Assembly (NCBI RefSeq): GCF_018070345.1
Contig: NZ_JAGPXX010000031.1
Coordinates: 16,566 to 80,565, forward strand
Direction: 5' to 3'
DNA length: 64,000 nucleotides
Origin: Streptomyces sp. F63
GTDB taxonomy: Bacteria; Actinomycetota; Actinomycetes; Streptomycetales; Streptomycetaceae
The stretch's first letter is position 1, and each line of letters starts with the position of its first letter. Positions 1 through 8,096 of the stretch are shown here, piece after piece. The translations under genes and the position numbers were made by a program. Under the pieces are notes generated by a model. That model was not told where the DNA came from, did not search any database, and saw only the letters and a program-made list of their open reading frames with translations.

Positions 1-583
1 GCGGGCTGGCCGCCCCGGCGATCGCGATGATCAGCAGGCCCAGCAGCTGGACCACGGCGACCCCGATGTTGCCCCCGCCCGCGTTCATCCCCAGCGCCCA
101 GCCCTTGAGGCGCAGCGGATAGAAGCTGTTGATGTTGGACATGGAGGAGGCGAAGTTGGCGCCGCCCACACCCGTCAGTACCGCGACCAGCATGAAGGTC
201 GAGTACGACGTGCCGGGCTCCATGACGAGCAGCAGGGCGGTGGTGGGCAGCAGCAGCATCGCCGCGCTGAAGACCGTCCAGTTGCGGCCGCCGAACCGGG
301 CCACCGCGAAACCGTAGGGCACCCGCAGCGTCGCGCCGACCAGACTGGCGACCGCCACCAGGAAGAACTTCCCGGCCGGGTCGACGCCGTACTCGGGCCC
401 CATGAACAGGGCCAGGACCGAGAACATGCTCCACACCGAGAACCCGATGTGCTCGGACATCACCGAGAAGACCAGGTTCCGTCGGGCGATGTGCCTGCCC
501 TCCGCCTCCCAGAACTGCTCGTTCTCGGGATCCCACCGCTCGATCCAGCGGCCTCCCTTGTGCGCGGTCGTCGCGGCCGTCAT
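1..583 (-). CDS. narK: NarK-type nitrate/nitrite transporter (MFS), 3' end cut by window edge
   Basis: N-terminal 194 codons of a membrane transporter, starting at the ATG at 583 and running off the left edge with no stop. It opens with a soluble leader containing RWDPENEQFWE, then IARRNLVFSVMSEHIGFSVWSMFSVL and several hydrophobic segments. The line GVGGANFASSMSNINSFYP followed by LKGWALGMNAGGGNIGV is the nitrate-signature region typical of NNP-family NarK proteins, which move nitrate or nitrite across the cytoplasmic membrane. The N-terminal extension and first helix match the Streptomyces 'nitrate extrusion protein' type as I remember it. No nitrate reductase gene is visible here. Whether it imports nitrate or exports nitrite cannot be told from sequence. 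Confidence 0.85.
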   Translation of the reverse strand, partial: MTAATTAHKGGRWIERWDPENEQFWEAEGRHIARRNLVFSVMSEHIGFSVWSMFSVLALFMGPEYGVDPAGKFFLVAVASLVGATLRVPYGFAVARFGGRNWTVFSAAMLLLPTTALLLVMEPGTSYSTFMLVAVLTGVGGANFASSMSNINSFYPLRLKGWALGMNAGGGNIGVAVVQLLGLLIIAIAGAASP

Positions 584-783
584 CACGCCTCCACAGGTTT
601 CGGGACCGGGCCGGATCGAGCCGGCACCGTGCGTCCGACGCTAGGGACGGCGCGTTTCACGGCCGTGGCGTCAGGTGACCGTCACGCAACCTTGCTCTCA
701 CCCGCCGGTCACGCTCCGTGTGAGCGCCCCCGGGGTGCGCCCCGGCCGAGAGGACCGGGCCGTGCCCGTCCGCGGGATTCCGG

Positions 784-1755
784 TCAGCGCGCCATGGCGG
801 CCTCGTCCGCCTCCGGAAGCCACGACCCGGCGGGCCGCAGAAGCCACCCGTGCCGGCCGGCGAGCGTCCCCGCCACCGTCCGCAGCAGATCCAGCCCCGG
901 ATGGCGGAGTCCACGGCGCCACACCATCGCGACCGGTGACAGCGGCACGGGGTCGGTGAGCGGCCGCGGCACCGCGCCGGGCATCTCGATGAACTGGGAC
1001 GTCGCGAGGACAGGCCGGCCCAGCTTGCCCATCACGCGGATGAATTCGTCGCGGCCCTGAATCGGCGGCAGCGGCGGTGCGACGGAGACGCCCCGGCCCG
1101 CGAAGAGCCGCGCGGCCAGCTCGGTCCACTCGGCGGTCGCGTCGTTGCCCGCCGCCGCGTAGACGCTCTCCCCCGCCAGCGCGTCGAGCGGCACCTCGGA
1201 CCGTCCCGCGAGCCGGTGGGCCGCCGGCAGCACCACGGCCATCGGCTCCAGCCGTACGGGCAGGTGGTCCAGGCGGGCGCGGACGGCCGGGTCGAGGCCC
1301 GCGATCCGGCCGAAGGACACGTCGAGCCGGCCCGCGAGAAGCTCGGCGGCGGCGCCGGTGAGTCCGGAGTGGCAGCAGGCGTAGAACTCCGGGCCCGCGG
1401 CCGGCGCGATCCGGCGGGCCTCCTCCAGTACCAGGTTGCCGGTCGACACCGGCTCCCCGATGTCGACGAGGAGCGGCCGGTCCGCCTCCGCCTCGGAGCA
1501 GGCCGCGATCAGATCGTCGTGGGCCTCCAGGACGCGCCGCGCGTACGGCAGCAGACGCTTCCCCGCCGCGGTGAGCTCGACACTGCGCGTGGTGCGGACG
1601 AAGAGCTCGGCACCGAGCGCCTGTTCCAGCCGCCGGACGTCGCGGCTGAGCACCTGCTGAGCGACGTAGAGCCGCGCCGCCGCACGGGTGAAGTGCAGTT
1701 CGTCCGCGACGGTCGCGAAGGCGCGCAGCAGGCGGGGGTCGATGTTCCGGGGCAT
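784..1755 (-). CDS. LysR-family transcriptional regulator
   Basis: 323 residues. The N-terminal winged helix-turn-helix lies at about residues 4-62 (LLRAFATVADELHFTRAAARLYVAQQVLSRDVRRLE with a GAELFVRT recognition wing), followed by the usual LysR effector-binding domain to about residue 295. The start is taken at MPRNIDPRLL, which puts the HTH at the normal distance from the N-terminus; an upstream in-frame ATG at 1860 would add 35 atypical residues. It faces the MFS transporter gene across about 80 bp, the usual arrangement for a LysR protein controlling its divergent neighbour and itself. The effector is unknown. The narK start lies 200 bp downstream on the same strand, so some read-through into narK is possible. 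Confidence 0.88.
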   Translation of the reverse strand: MPRNIDPRLLRAFATVADELHFTRAAARLYVAQQVLSRDVRRLEQALGAELFVRTTRSVELTAAGKRLLPYARRVLEAHDDLIAACSEAEADRPLLVDIGEPVSTGNLVLEEARRIAPAAGPEFYACCHSGLTGAAAELLAGRLDVSFGRIAGLDPAVRARLDHLPVRLEPMAVVLPAAHRLAGRSEVPLDALAGESVYAAAGNDATAEWTELAARLFAGRGVSVAPPLPPIQGRDEFIRVMGKLGRPVLATSQFIEMPGAVPRPLTDPVPLSPVAMVWRRGLRHPGLDLLRTVAGTLAGRHGWLLRPAGSWLPEADEAAMAR

Positions 1756-1838
1756 CCCGCCAGTCTGACAACGAAGGTGCGTGAATACGAGCGAGAAAGT
1801 GTTGGACCCCCGCGGGCTCCGGCGGCCACCGTGACGGA

Positions 1839-3179
1839 GTGATCCTTTTCCTCGCCGCACGCCCTGTGGTGCCCCGCCGGACGGCCGCCCGGCCCGGCAC
1901 CCCTCCCACCGCGCCCGCTCACGCCGCCCGCACCGGCGCCCGGGCCGGTGGCCCCGTCCCGGCCGTGCGGAGCACCGCGGAGCGGCGGCGCGGGCCGTTC
2001 TCCCCGTACCGGCGCCTCTTCGCCCCGTCCGGTGCCCTCGCCTTCTCGCTCGCCGCCTTCCCGGGGCGCCTGGCCACCTCCATGCTCGGGGTCTCCACGG
2101 TCGTCATGCTGGCCCTGGTCCGCGACTCCTACGCCCTGGCCGGTGCCGTCTCGGCCGTCAACATCACCGTCACCGCCGTCACCGGGCCCCTGCTCGGGCG
2201 GCTGGTGGACCGGCTCGGACAGACGCGGGTGGCCGTGCCCGCCACCCTGGTCTTCGCCCTGGGCACGGCCGCGATGCTGCTCTGCGTCCGGTACGGCGCC
2301 CCGGACTGGGCACTGTTCCTGTGCTGCGCGGGCAATGCGGGCATTCCGAGCGTGGGTTCGATGACCCGGGCCCGGTGGGCAGCCCTGCACGGGGACGACG
2401 CCGAGGCCCGGCACACCGCCAACTCCTTCGAACAGGTCGTCGACGAAGTGTGCTTCATGCTCGGTCCGGTACTCGCGATGGTGCTGTGCACGGCGGTGTT
2501 CCCCGAGGCCGGGCTGCTGGCCGCCGCCGTGCTCCTGACCGGGGGCATGCTGCTCTTCGCGAGCCGGCGCGACACCGAACCCCCCGTGCGGGCGGGAACG
2601 TCCGGCACCTCACGGGGACCGCTGCGGGCGCCCGGCTTCCCGGCCGTCCTCGGCGTCTTCGCGGCGACCGGCGCCCTCTTCGGCTCCATGGAGGTCGCGA
2701 CGGTGGCGGCCGTACAGACGCTCGGCGGCGGCTCGGCGGCCGCCGCTCTCGTCCTGGCGCTCCAGGCCGCCGGCTCCGGGGTGGCGGGACTGGCGTTCGG
2801 CGCGCTCCGGCCGGCGGGCTCCCCGGCCGTGCGGCTGGCCACGGGGGTGGCGGCGATGACGGTCTGCGTTCTGCCGCTGACGGCCGCCGGGAGCCTGCCG
2901 CTGCTGGCCGCGCTGCTGTTCGTGGCGGGCATGGCCACCGCGCCGACGATGGTCACCGGGATGTCGCTGATTCAGCGCCTCGTCCCCGGAAACCGGCTCA
3001 ACGAGGGTATGACCACCGCCTACACCGGCCTGCTGACCGGTATCGCGGCAGGCGCGGCAGCCGGCGGGCAGCTCGTGGAGCGGCTCGGCACACCCGCCGC
3101 GTACTGGGCGTCGGCGGCGGCAGGTGCGCTGGCCCTGCTCGCGGCGCTGGCCGGCCTTCCCCGGCTGCGGCGGCTGTGA
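1839..3179 (+). CDS. MFS transporter, drug-exporter-like
   Basis: 446 residues from the first GTG. Repeated hydrophobic helices begin near residue 62, and the motif GPLLGRLVDRLGQTRV is the MFS loop 2-3 signature (GxLxDRxGxR). A second half of six helices starts near residue 270 (APGFPAVLGVFAATGALFGSMEV). The first 42 residues are Ala/Pro/Arg-rich and unlike a normal MFS N-terminus. An internal GTG at 1965, giving a protein that starts RSTAERRRGPFSPYRRLF, is a good alternative start. The gene is divergent from the LysR regulator, so it is probably a LysR-controlled efflux gene. The substrate is unknown. Confidence 0.85.
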   Translation: MILFLAARPVVPRRTAARPGTPPTAPAHAARTGARAGGPVPAVRSTAERRRGPFSPYRRLFAPSGALAFSLAAFPGRLATSMLGVSTVVMLALVRDSYALAGAVSAVNITVTAVTGPLLGRLVDRLGQTRVAVPATLVFALGTAAMLLCVRYGAPDWALFLCCAGNAGIPSVGSMTRARWAALHGDDAEARHTANSFEQVVDEVCFMLGPVLAMVLCTAVFPEAGLLAAAVLLTGGMLLFASRRDTEPPVRAGTSGTSRGPLRAPGFPAVLGVFAATGALFGSMEVATVAAVQTLGGGSAAAALVLALQAAGSGVAGLAFGALRPAGSPAVRLATGVAAMTVCVLPLTAAGSLPLLAALLFVAGMATAPTMVTGMSLIQRLVPGNRLNEGMTTAYTGLLTGIAAGAAAGGQLVERLGTPAAYWASAAAGALALLAALAGLPRLRRL

Positions 3180-3285
3180 GCAGGCCCTCGCGACCGGGCG
3201 AACGGAGCGGAAGCCGGACGGCGGAGGCCGGACCGGGACCGTCCCCGGGCGGCGGGCCCGGCACCGGCGCCGGGCCGGCCCCCCC

Positions 3286-3329
3286 CTGCTCGCCGGCCGG
3301 GCCGCGGCCACGGAGGATTCGGCGAGCAG
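3286..3329. terminator. inverted repeat between convergent MFS and esterase genes
   Basis: CTGCTCGCCG (3286-3295) pairs perfectly with CGGCGAGCAG (3320-3329) across a 24-nt GC-rich loop. It sits between two genes that end facing each other, so it may act in both directions. There is no U-tract, which is usual in Streptomyces. Confidence 0.4.
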
Positions 3330-3346
3330 GAGGAACGGGGACGCGC

Positions 3347-4453
3347 TCAGTCCAGGGCCCAGGCCGTGCCCAGGCGGTACGCGGCGCAGAGGCCGACGTC
3401 CAGCACATAGGCGGCGGTCCGGCCGCACTGTGCGGTGCCCGTACCGGGGTCCACCGGCTGGCCGTGCCCCATGCCGGTGAGGGAGTAGGTCTCCACCACC
3501 GGCTTCCCGGCGGCGTTCTCGTAGACCCGGTGCGGATGGCCGGCGACCGTGTCGCTCGTGTCGGGCTGCTGGTCGGTGCCGTGGACATCGGTCCACTGCT
3601 CGACCAGCTCGGCCATGTTCACCGGCTTGACGGTGAAGTCGGCGGTGCCGTGGAAGACCGTCACCGCGGGCCACGGCCCGCCGTACGAACCGGCGGCCGC
3701 CCGCACCCGGTCACCCCACTGGCGCGCTGTCCGGTCCGCCCCGACATACATGCAGACGTACGGTGAACCGGCCGCCTGCGCACAGCCGTAGGGCAGCCCG
3801 GCGACGATCCCGCCTCCGGCGAACAGATCCGGGTACGCGGCCAGCATCACAGCCGTCATCCCGCCGCCCGCGGAGAGGCCGGTGACGTGGACCCGTGCCC
3901 GGTCGGCGCCGGTGTCGGCGACCTGGCGTGACACCATCTGGGCGATGGACGCCGCCTCCCCCTGTCCGCGGGCGATGTCGGTGCTCTGGAACCAGTTGAA
4001 ACAGCCACTGAGGTTGTTGGCGGCGGTCTGTCCCGGCAGGACCACCGAGAAGCCCCAGCGGTCGGCCAGTTCGAGCCATCCGGAGTCGGTTCCGTAGCCG
4101 GCGGCGTTCTGGCCGCAGCCGTGCAGGGCCACGACCACCGGTCGGCCGGAGGGCAGACCTTCCGGCACGTAGCGGTACATGCGCAGCGCACCGGGGTTGG
4201 AACCAAAACCGGTCACCTCCTCGACGGCGGCCGCCGCCGTGCCCGGCCCGTCCGGCAGGGCTCCGCCGGAGGCAGGGGCCGGAGCGGTGACATGGCCCGG
4301 ACCGGAGGGGCCGGCGATGCCCGTGGCATCGGCCCGGGCGGAGGCGTGAGCCGAGGCGGGGTACGGCATCAGCAGGAGTAAGGCAGTGAGCAGGGTCAGG
4401 ACGGAGGCCGGGAGGGTGGCCCGGCGGGCTGGGTACCGAGGGGTGGGGGTCAT
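3347..4453 (-). CDS. secreted esterase, PHB depolymerase / LpqC family
   Basis: 368 residues. An arginine-containing N-terminus and a hydrophobic core (LPASVLTLLTALLLLMPYPASA) form a signal peptide, so the enzyme should be exported. The alpha/beta-hydrolase domain has the oxyanion motif HGCGQNAAGY (111-120), the nucleophile elbow GLSAGGG with Ser194, a GTADFTV aspartate region and a GMGHG histidine near the C-terminus. This is the family of extracellular poly(3-hydroxybutyrate) depolymerases and feruloyl/acetylxylan esterases. No C-terminal substrate-binding domain is visible, so polymer binding is uncertain. ATG 4453 is chosen because it directly precedes the signal peptide. The neighbours give no substrate clue. 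Confidence 0.85.
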   Translation of the reverse strand: MTPTPRYPARRATLPASVLTLLTALLLLMPYPASAHASARADATGIAGPSGPGHVTAPAPASGGALPDGPGTAAAAVEEVTGFGSNPGALRMYRYVPEGLPSGRPVVVALHGCGQNAAGYGTDSGWLELADRWGFSVVLPGQTAANNLSGCFNWFQSTDIARGQGEAASIAQMVSRQVADTGADRARVHVTGLSAGGGMTAVMLAAYPDLFAGGGIVAGLPYGCAQAAGSPYVCMYVGADRTARQWGDRVRAAAGSYGGPWPAVTVFHGTADFTVKPVNMAELVEQWTDVHGTDQQPDTSDTVAGHPHRVYENAAGKPVVETYSLTGMGHGQPVDPGTGTAQCGRTAAYVLDVGLCAAYRLGTAWALD

Positions 4454-4583
4454 GCCGGAGCAACCTAGACGCGCGGGCGGCGCCCCGGAATGTGGCGGTA
4501 CTCCACAACCTCCCCGCCCCGGCTGTGCCCCGTCCCCGCGCCGGGGGCACGGAACGCTCAACCCGCCCCTGACGGGCGGAGGT

Positions 4584-4943
4584 TCAGGTGGCGATGTCCG
4601 GATAGGGCAGGGATATGTGGTTCATGGCCCTGGCATAGGCCTTCTGGTATTCCAGCGGGCCGTGGTCGCGTTCGAACATGGCGATGAAGAGGGTGAGGGT
4701 GAGGAAGGGGTGCGCACCCAGCTCGAAGAGAGCCACATGGTCGTGCTCGCGCAGCGCACGGCGTTCCTCCCCGGTGAAGGAGAGCCAGGTGGTCCGCTCG
4801 TCGACGGTGCAGTTGAGGAGCTTGCCCGCCATCTCCCGCTCCCACCAGGACACGGTGGAGACGGGGTTCTCACGGTAGCGCTCGACCAGTGCGGGATCGC
4901 GGTCGACGGTGTAGAGGAACTTGTCGAGCAGGTACTTGCTCAT
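4584..4943 (-). CDS. ligA: LigA-like small subunit of an extradiol ring-cleavage dioxygenase
   Basis: 119 residues, helical, with the LigA-type pattern: YLLDKFLYTVDRDP at 4-17, then a segment with FTGEERRALREHDHVALFELGAHPFL. In the class III LigAB dioxygenases this alpha subunit caps the active site of the beta subunit. Its ATG overlaps the stop of the upstream ligB gene by 4 bp (ATGA), so the two are translationally coupled and made in equal amounts. It is the last gene of the leftward operon that begins at 7845. The family covers protocatechuate 4,5-dioxygenase and gallate-type enzymes; the real substrate is unknown. Confidence 0.85.
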   Translation of the reverse strand: MSKYLLDKFLYTVDRDPALVERYRENPVSTVSWWEREMAGKLLNCTVDERTTWLSFTGEERRALREHDHVALFELGAHPFLTLTLFIAMFERDHGPLEYQKAYARAMNHISLPYPDIAT

Positions 4944-5803
4944 GCCGGCGCTCCGTTCGGATACCAGGTGAAGTAGGCCTCCATCGTGTGAAAGAGGTCA
5001 AGGGTGTCGACGTGATGGGCCGCGGCCCCCTCACCGGCCACCCCCATCATCAGCATGAAGTCCATGAAGCCGTGGGTGGCGTTGCCGGGCTGGTGGAGAC
5101 TGTCGAGCGTCACTTCCGACAGGCAGCCCTCGATGTCGCCGCGGGCGATCCACTCGACCGCCTTCCGGTCGAACTCCGGATCCGGGCCGTGCTCCCCGAA
5201 CTGGCGGGGCCCGCCCAGTTCCAGGGAGAGATGACCGGTGCCGATGATCGCCACCCTCTTGTCCTCGGGCCAGGACTCGACCAGCTCGCGCAGAGCGCGG
5301 CCCAGTTGCACGAAGCGTCTCGGCCGCGGCAGGGGTGGCGCGAAGATATTGGTGTAGATCGGGACGATGGGCAGATCCGCCTGCGGGCGCAGCGTGATGA
5401 TCGGGCACGTGATGCTGTGGTCGATGCGCAGCTCGTTGCTGAACGCCAGGTCGAAATCGGCGTCCAGTCCTTCGCGGAGGATATGGGCGGCCAGTTGCTC
5501 ATCCCCGCGCAGCGTCATCCGCGGCAGCCCGAACTCCCGCTCCTCGTTGTAGAAGTTGGCGTCAAAGAACGGCGCCTTGCCCACCAGGAACTGCGGCATG
5601 TTGTCCAGCCACAGCTGGTGGAAGTGATCGCTCCCCACCATCACCAGGACATCGGGCCGCGCCCTGGTGAGGGTCTCCCGGAAAGCCTCGATCTTGGCGA
5701 CCCAGGCATCGGCGAACGGCGGCCGGTCGTCGCCGGTGGCCGTGCTGGCCCGGTAATAGAAGGGATGGTGCGTGGAGGCGATGACCGCGGCGACGGTGGC
5801 CAT
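4940..5803 (-). CDS. ligB: LigB-like catalytic subunit of an extradiol ring-cleavage dioxygenase
   Basis: 287 residues of the class III (LigB) Fe(II) extradiol dioxygenase fold. His12 in ASTHHPFYYR and His60/His62 in GSDHFHQLW lie where LigB places its iron ligands, and GTGHLSLEL supplies the likely catalytic histidine region. Enzymes of this class open catecholic rings next to the hydroxyls, as in protocatechuate, gallate or aminophenol cleavage. It lies between the citryl-CoA-lyase-like gene (27-bp gap) and ligA (4-bp overlap). No ring hydroxylase is in the window, so the pathway entry must be encoded elsewhere or the substrate arrives already hydroxylated. Confidence 0.88.
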   Translation of the reverse strand: MATVAAVIASTHHPFYYRASTATGDDRPPFADAWVAKIEAFRETLTRARPDVLVMVGSDHFHQLWLDNMPQFLVGKAPFFDANFYNEEREFGLPRMTLRGDEQLAAHILREGLDADFDLAFSNELRIDHSITCPIITLRPQADLPIVPIYTNIFAPPLPRPRRFVQLGRALRELVESWPEDKRVAIIGTGHLSLELGGPRQFGEHGPDPEFDRKAVEWIARGDIEGCLSEVTLDSLHQPGNATHGFMDFMLMMGVAGEGAAAHHVDTLDLFHTMEAYFTWYPNGAPA

Positions 5804-5830
5804 GGGCGTACTCCTCTGGGTCCGGGCGGC

Positions 5831-6664
5831 TCAGCGCGTCCGGTCGGGGGCGGGAGCGGAGTCGGAGGAGGGAGCGGTATAGACCGCGTTGCGGTCGACG
5901 GCGCGGTAGACGTCCGTGCCGATGGGGCGACGGCGTTCCTCGGCTATCTGCCCGAGCAGGCCGGCGGTCCTGGCCAGCAGGGCGAAACCGCGGAGCAGTT
6001 CCACCGGCAGCCCCAGGTCGGCCAGTGCCGCGCCGCACACCCCGGCCCCGTTGAGCGGGAGCCTGCGGCCGAGTACCTGTTCGTGGATCCGGCCGATGGC
6101 TTCGAAGAGCCGCAGATGGGGCCCGCGCAGCCCTTCCTCCTCGGCGATGCGGATCAGCGCCGGGGTGCGCGGATCCCGGACCTTGTGCACCGGGTGCCCG
6201 AGGCCGGGGACGTACCGCCCGGCCTCACGGGTCCGGGTGACGGCCGCCAGAGCGAGTGCGTCCCAGCCGGCCTCGTCCTCGGGGAGCGGCCCCTCCTGCC
6301 GGTCGAGAATCTCGCGCAGATAGCCACCGCAGTCCTCGGTGACGCCGAGGAAGCGCGAGCCACCGCCCAGCAGCCCGGCCGCGAGCGCTCCCTGCAGCGA
6401 ATCCGGGGCGGAGAGATAGGTCAGCCGGGCGGCGATCGCCGTGGGGGTGAACCCGTGGTCCGCGAGGGCGACCAGTACCGCTTCGAAAACCCGCGTCTCC
6501 GAGGGCGTCGGGCGGCGCAGAGCAACCAGCCAGAAGGCGAGTTCACCGAAGCCCACCGTGCCCATGAGGTCGGCGGAGAGGTCCTCACCGAGAAGGCGGA
6601 TCTCATCGGCCGTCGACGTGCCGAGGGAGGTCGGGAAGGCGGGGACGCCGTCGGTGCCGGTCAT
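5831..6664 (-). CDS. citryl-CoA lyase / short citrate-synthase-fold enzyme
   Basis: 277 residues, much shorter than citrate synthase (about 430) and close to the size of citryl-CoA lyase. The citrate-synthase core motifs are present: SRFLGVTEDCGGYL, then RYVPGLGHPVHKVRDPRTP with the conserved histidine, and LPLNGAGVCGAALADLGLP. Such enzymes cleave a 3-hydroxy-3-carboxyacyl-CoA into acetyl-CoA and a 2-oxoacid. The ATG overlaps the stop of the upstream CoA-transferase gene by 4 bp, so the two are coupled. Inference: the transferase makes a CoA thioester of a ring-cleavage product and this lyase splits it. Confidence 0.8.
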   Translation of the reverse strand: MTGTDGVPAFPTSLGTSTADEIRLLGEDLSADLMGTVGFGELAFWLVALRRPTPSETRVFEAVLVALADHGFTPTAIAARLTYLSAPDSLQGALAAGLLGGGSRFLGVTEDCGGYLREILDRQEGPLPEDEAGWDALALAAVTRTREAGRYVPGLGHPVHKVRDPRTPALIRIAEEEGLRGPHLRLFEAIGRIHEQVLGRRLPLNGAGVCGAALADLGLPVELLRGFALLARTAGLLGQIAEERRRPIGTDVYRAVDRNAVYTAPSSDSAPAPDRTR

Positions 6665-7845
6665 GCGGAGGTCTCCTCGCCGTGAGCCGGTGCGGACAGC
6701 CAGCGCCGGATCTCGGCGCCGTGCTCGTCGAGGGACGGGGGCGGCAGCCGGTACTCGGGCGGCGTCTCGGAGAAGGTGATCGGGTTGCGGACAGACGGAA
6801 CGGCGTTCGGTCCTTCTCCGGCCGTCACGACCGGGTCGAGGCCGACCTCCTGCGCGAACTCCACGCCCCCGGCAATGGTGTTGATCGGCCCGCAGGGGAC
6901 GCCGGCCGCGATGATGTCGCGGAACCACTCCATCCGGGTGCGGGTGCGGAGCCGCTCCACCAGCAGGGGGCGGAGCTCGGCGCGGTTGGCGGTGCGGTCC
7001 TCGTTGCGGCTGAACCGCGGGTCGTCGGCGAGCTCGGGAACCCCGAGCACCTCGGTCAGCCGGCGGAACTGGCCGTTGTTCCCGGCCGTGACGATCAGGT
7101 CGCCGTCCGAGCAGGGCAGCGGCTCGTAGGGGAAGAGGCTGGGGTGGCTGTTGCCCATCCGGTGCGGGACGACGCCCCCGGCGACATGGGCGCTGGTCTG
7201 GTTGACCAGTCCCGACAGGGCCGAGGACAGCAGACTGACCTCCACGTGCTGGCCACGGCCGGTGTCGCGGCGGGCGTGCAGCGCGGACAGCACTCCGATG
7301 GCCGCGTGGAGCCCCGCCATCACGTCGAAGACGGAGATGCCCGCCCGGAAGGGCGGCCCCTCGGGATCACCGGTGAGGCTCATCAGCCCCGAGACGGCCT
7401 GGACGATCAGGTCGTAGCCGGGGAGGGCGGCACCCTCCGGGCCGCTGCCGAAGCCGCTGATCGAGGCGTAGACGACGGCCGGGTTTCCGGTGGCGACCGC
7501 GTCGTAGTCCAGTCCGAAGCGGGCCAGGCTCCCGGGTTTGAAGTTCTCGATGAACACATCGGCGCGCCGGGCCAGTTCCCGGGCCGCCGCGAGGTCACCG
7601 GGGTCCTTGAGGTCGAGTGCGACGGAGCGCTTGTTGCGGTTGATCCCCAGGTAGTACGTCGAGACCCCGTCCCGGACCGGAGGCTGCCAGGACCGGGTGT
7701 CGTCGCCGCCGGGCGACTCGACCTTGACCACCTCCGCGCCGAGGTCGGCCAGCAGCATCGTCGCGTAGGGGCCGGCGAGGATCCGCGAGAAGTCGGCCAC
7801 CAGCAGCCCCGAGAGGGGGCCGCGGCGGGGGGCTGTACCGGGCAC
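6661..7845 (-). CDS. CaiB/BaiF (family III) CoA transferase
   Basis: 394 residues, full length for the family. Visible motifs are LLVADFSRILAGPYATMLLADLGAEVVKVE at the N-terminus, LGINRNKRSVALDLK at 66-80, and RAGISVFDVMAGLHAA at 167-182, where Asp174 aligns with the catalytic Asp169 of formyl-CoA transferase. GRGQHVEVSLL and a C-terminal GPINTIAGGVEFAQEVGLDP also fit. These enzymes move CoA between carboxylic acids through an aspartyl-CoA thioester. It is the first gene of the leftward operon, starting 35 bp beyond the 251-bp divergent control region's nearest operator-like sequence. Donor and acceptor acids are unknown. Confidence 0.88.
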   Translation of the reverse strand: MPGTAPRRGPLSGLLVADFSRILAGPYATMLLADLGAEVVKVESPGGDDTRSWQPPVRDGVSTYYLGINRNKRSVALDLKDPGDLAAARELARRADVFIENFKPGSLARFGLDYDAVATGNPAVVYASISGFGSGPEGAALPGYDLIVQAVSGLMSLTGDPEGPPFRAGISVFDVMAGLHAAIGVLSALHARRDTGRGQHVEVSLLSSALSGLVNQTSAHVAGGVVPHRMGNSHPSLFPYEPLPCSDGDLIVTAGNNGQFRRLTEVLGVPELADDPRFSRNEDRTANRAELRPLLVERLRTRTRMEWFRDIIAAGVPCGPINTIAGGVEFAQEVGLDPVVTAGEGPNAVPSVRNPITFSETPPEYRLPPPSLDEHGAEIRRWLSAPAHGEETSA

Positions 7846-7898
7846 GGCTGTTCTCCGATCTTCGGCGGGTCACACTTCCGGTTTCACGGTGTCCGCTG

Positions 7899-7914
7899 TA
7901 CGGACATCCGTCCG
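7899..7914. promoter_or_regulatory. operator-like sequence, left copy
   Basis: TACGGACATCCGTCCG, identical to a second copy at 8051-8066. Overlapping it, TGTCCG-CTGTA-CGGACA (7890-7906) is a perfect 6-bp inverted repeat. It lies about 8 bp downstream of the predicted start site of the leftward operon, a position suited to repression. The IclR protein encoded at 9708 is the obvious candidate ligand. Confidence 0.6.
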
Positions 7915-7927
7915 CGAACGCCCCCCA

Positions 7928-7957
7928 AGTCTTGGCGTGATCCGTGAGAGCTGTCAA
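7928..7957 (-). promoter_or_regulatory. candidate promoter of the leftward CoA-transferase/ligAB operon
   Basis: On the minus strand a perfect TTGACA -35 (7957-7952) is followed after 18 bp by AAGACT (7933-7928), an acceptable Streptomyces -10. The expected start site is near 7921, about 75 bp upstream of the CoA-transferase ATG. Confidence 0.45.
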
Positions 7958-7972
7958 GAGCCCCACACGATC

Positions 7973-7996
7973 GGGGCCCGTCCGGCACCGGGCCCC
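7973..7996. promoter_or_regulatory. inverted repeat centred between two divergent -35 boxes
   Basis: GGGGCCCG-N8-CGGGCCCC, a perfect 8-bp dyad lying exactly between the two outward-facing TTGACA boxes. It may be an activator site serving both promoters or simply a GC-rich chance dyad. Confidence 0.35.
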
Positions 7997-8025
7997 TTGA
8001 CAGGCCCCACCGGCCGATCCACAGT
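7997..8025 (+). promoter_or_regulatory. candidate promoter of the amidohydrolase gene
   Basis: A perfect TTGACA -35 (7997-8002), 17-bp spacer and CACAGT (8020-8025) as -10. The predicted start site is near 8032, just before the second operator-like copy and about 65 bp upstream of the gene. Confidence 0.45.
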
Positions 8026-8050
8026 GGCGGCATCGACCCCGCGACCGGCA

Positions 8051-8066
8051 TACGGACATCCGTCCG
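8051..8066. promoter_or_regulatory. operator-like sequence, right copy
   Basis: TACGGACATCCGTCCG, a 16/16 match to 7899-7914 and 152 bp away from it. It sits in the predicted 5' leader of the amidohydrolase gene, mirroring the left copy in the leader of the opposite operon. Confidence 0.6.
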
Positions 8067-8096
8067 GAGCCTGGAGCCGACACTGTGGAGGATGAG

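Noticed and set aside
7200..7260. Apparent loss of a catalytic aspartate in the CoA transferase (VSLLSS instead of VSLLDS)
   Set aside because: Counting against formyl-CoA transferase from memory places the catalytic Asp169 in the earlier segment RAGISVFDVMAGLH, where Asp174 is present. The enzyme looks intact.
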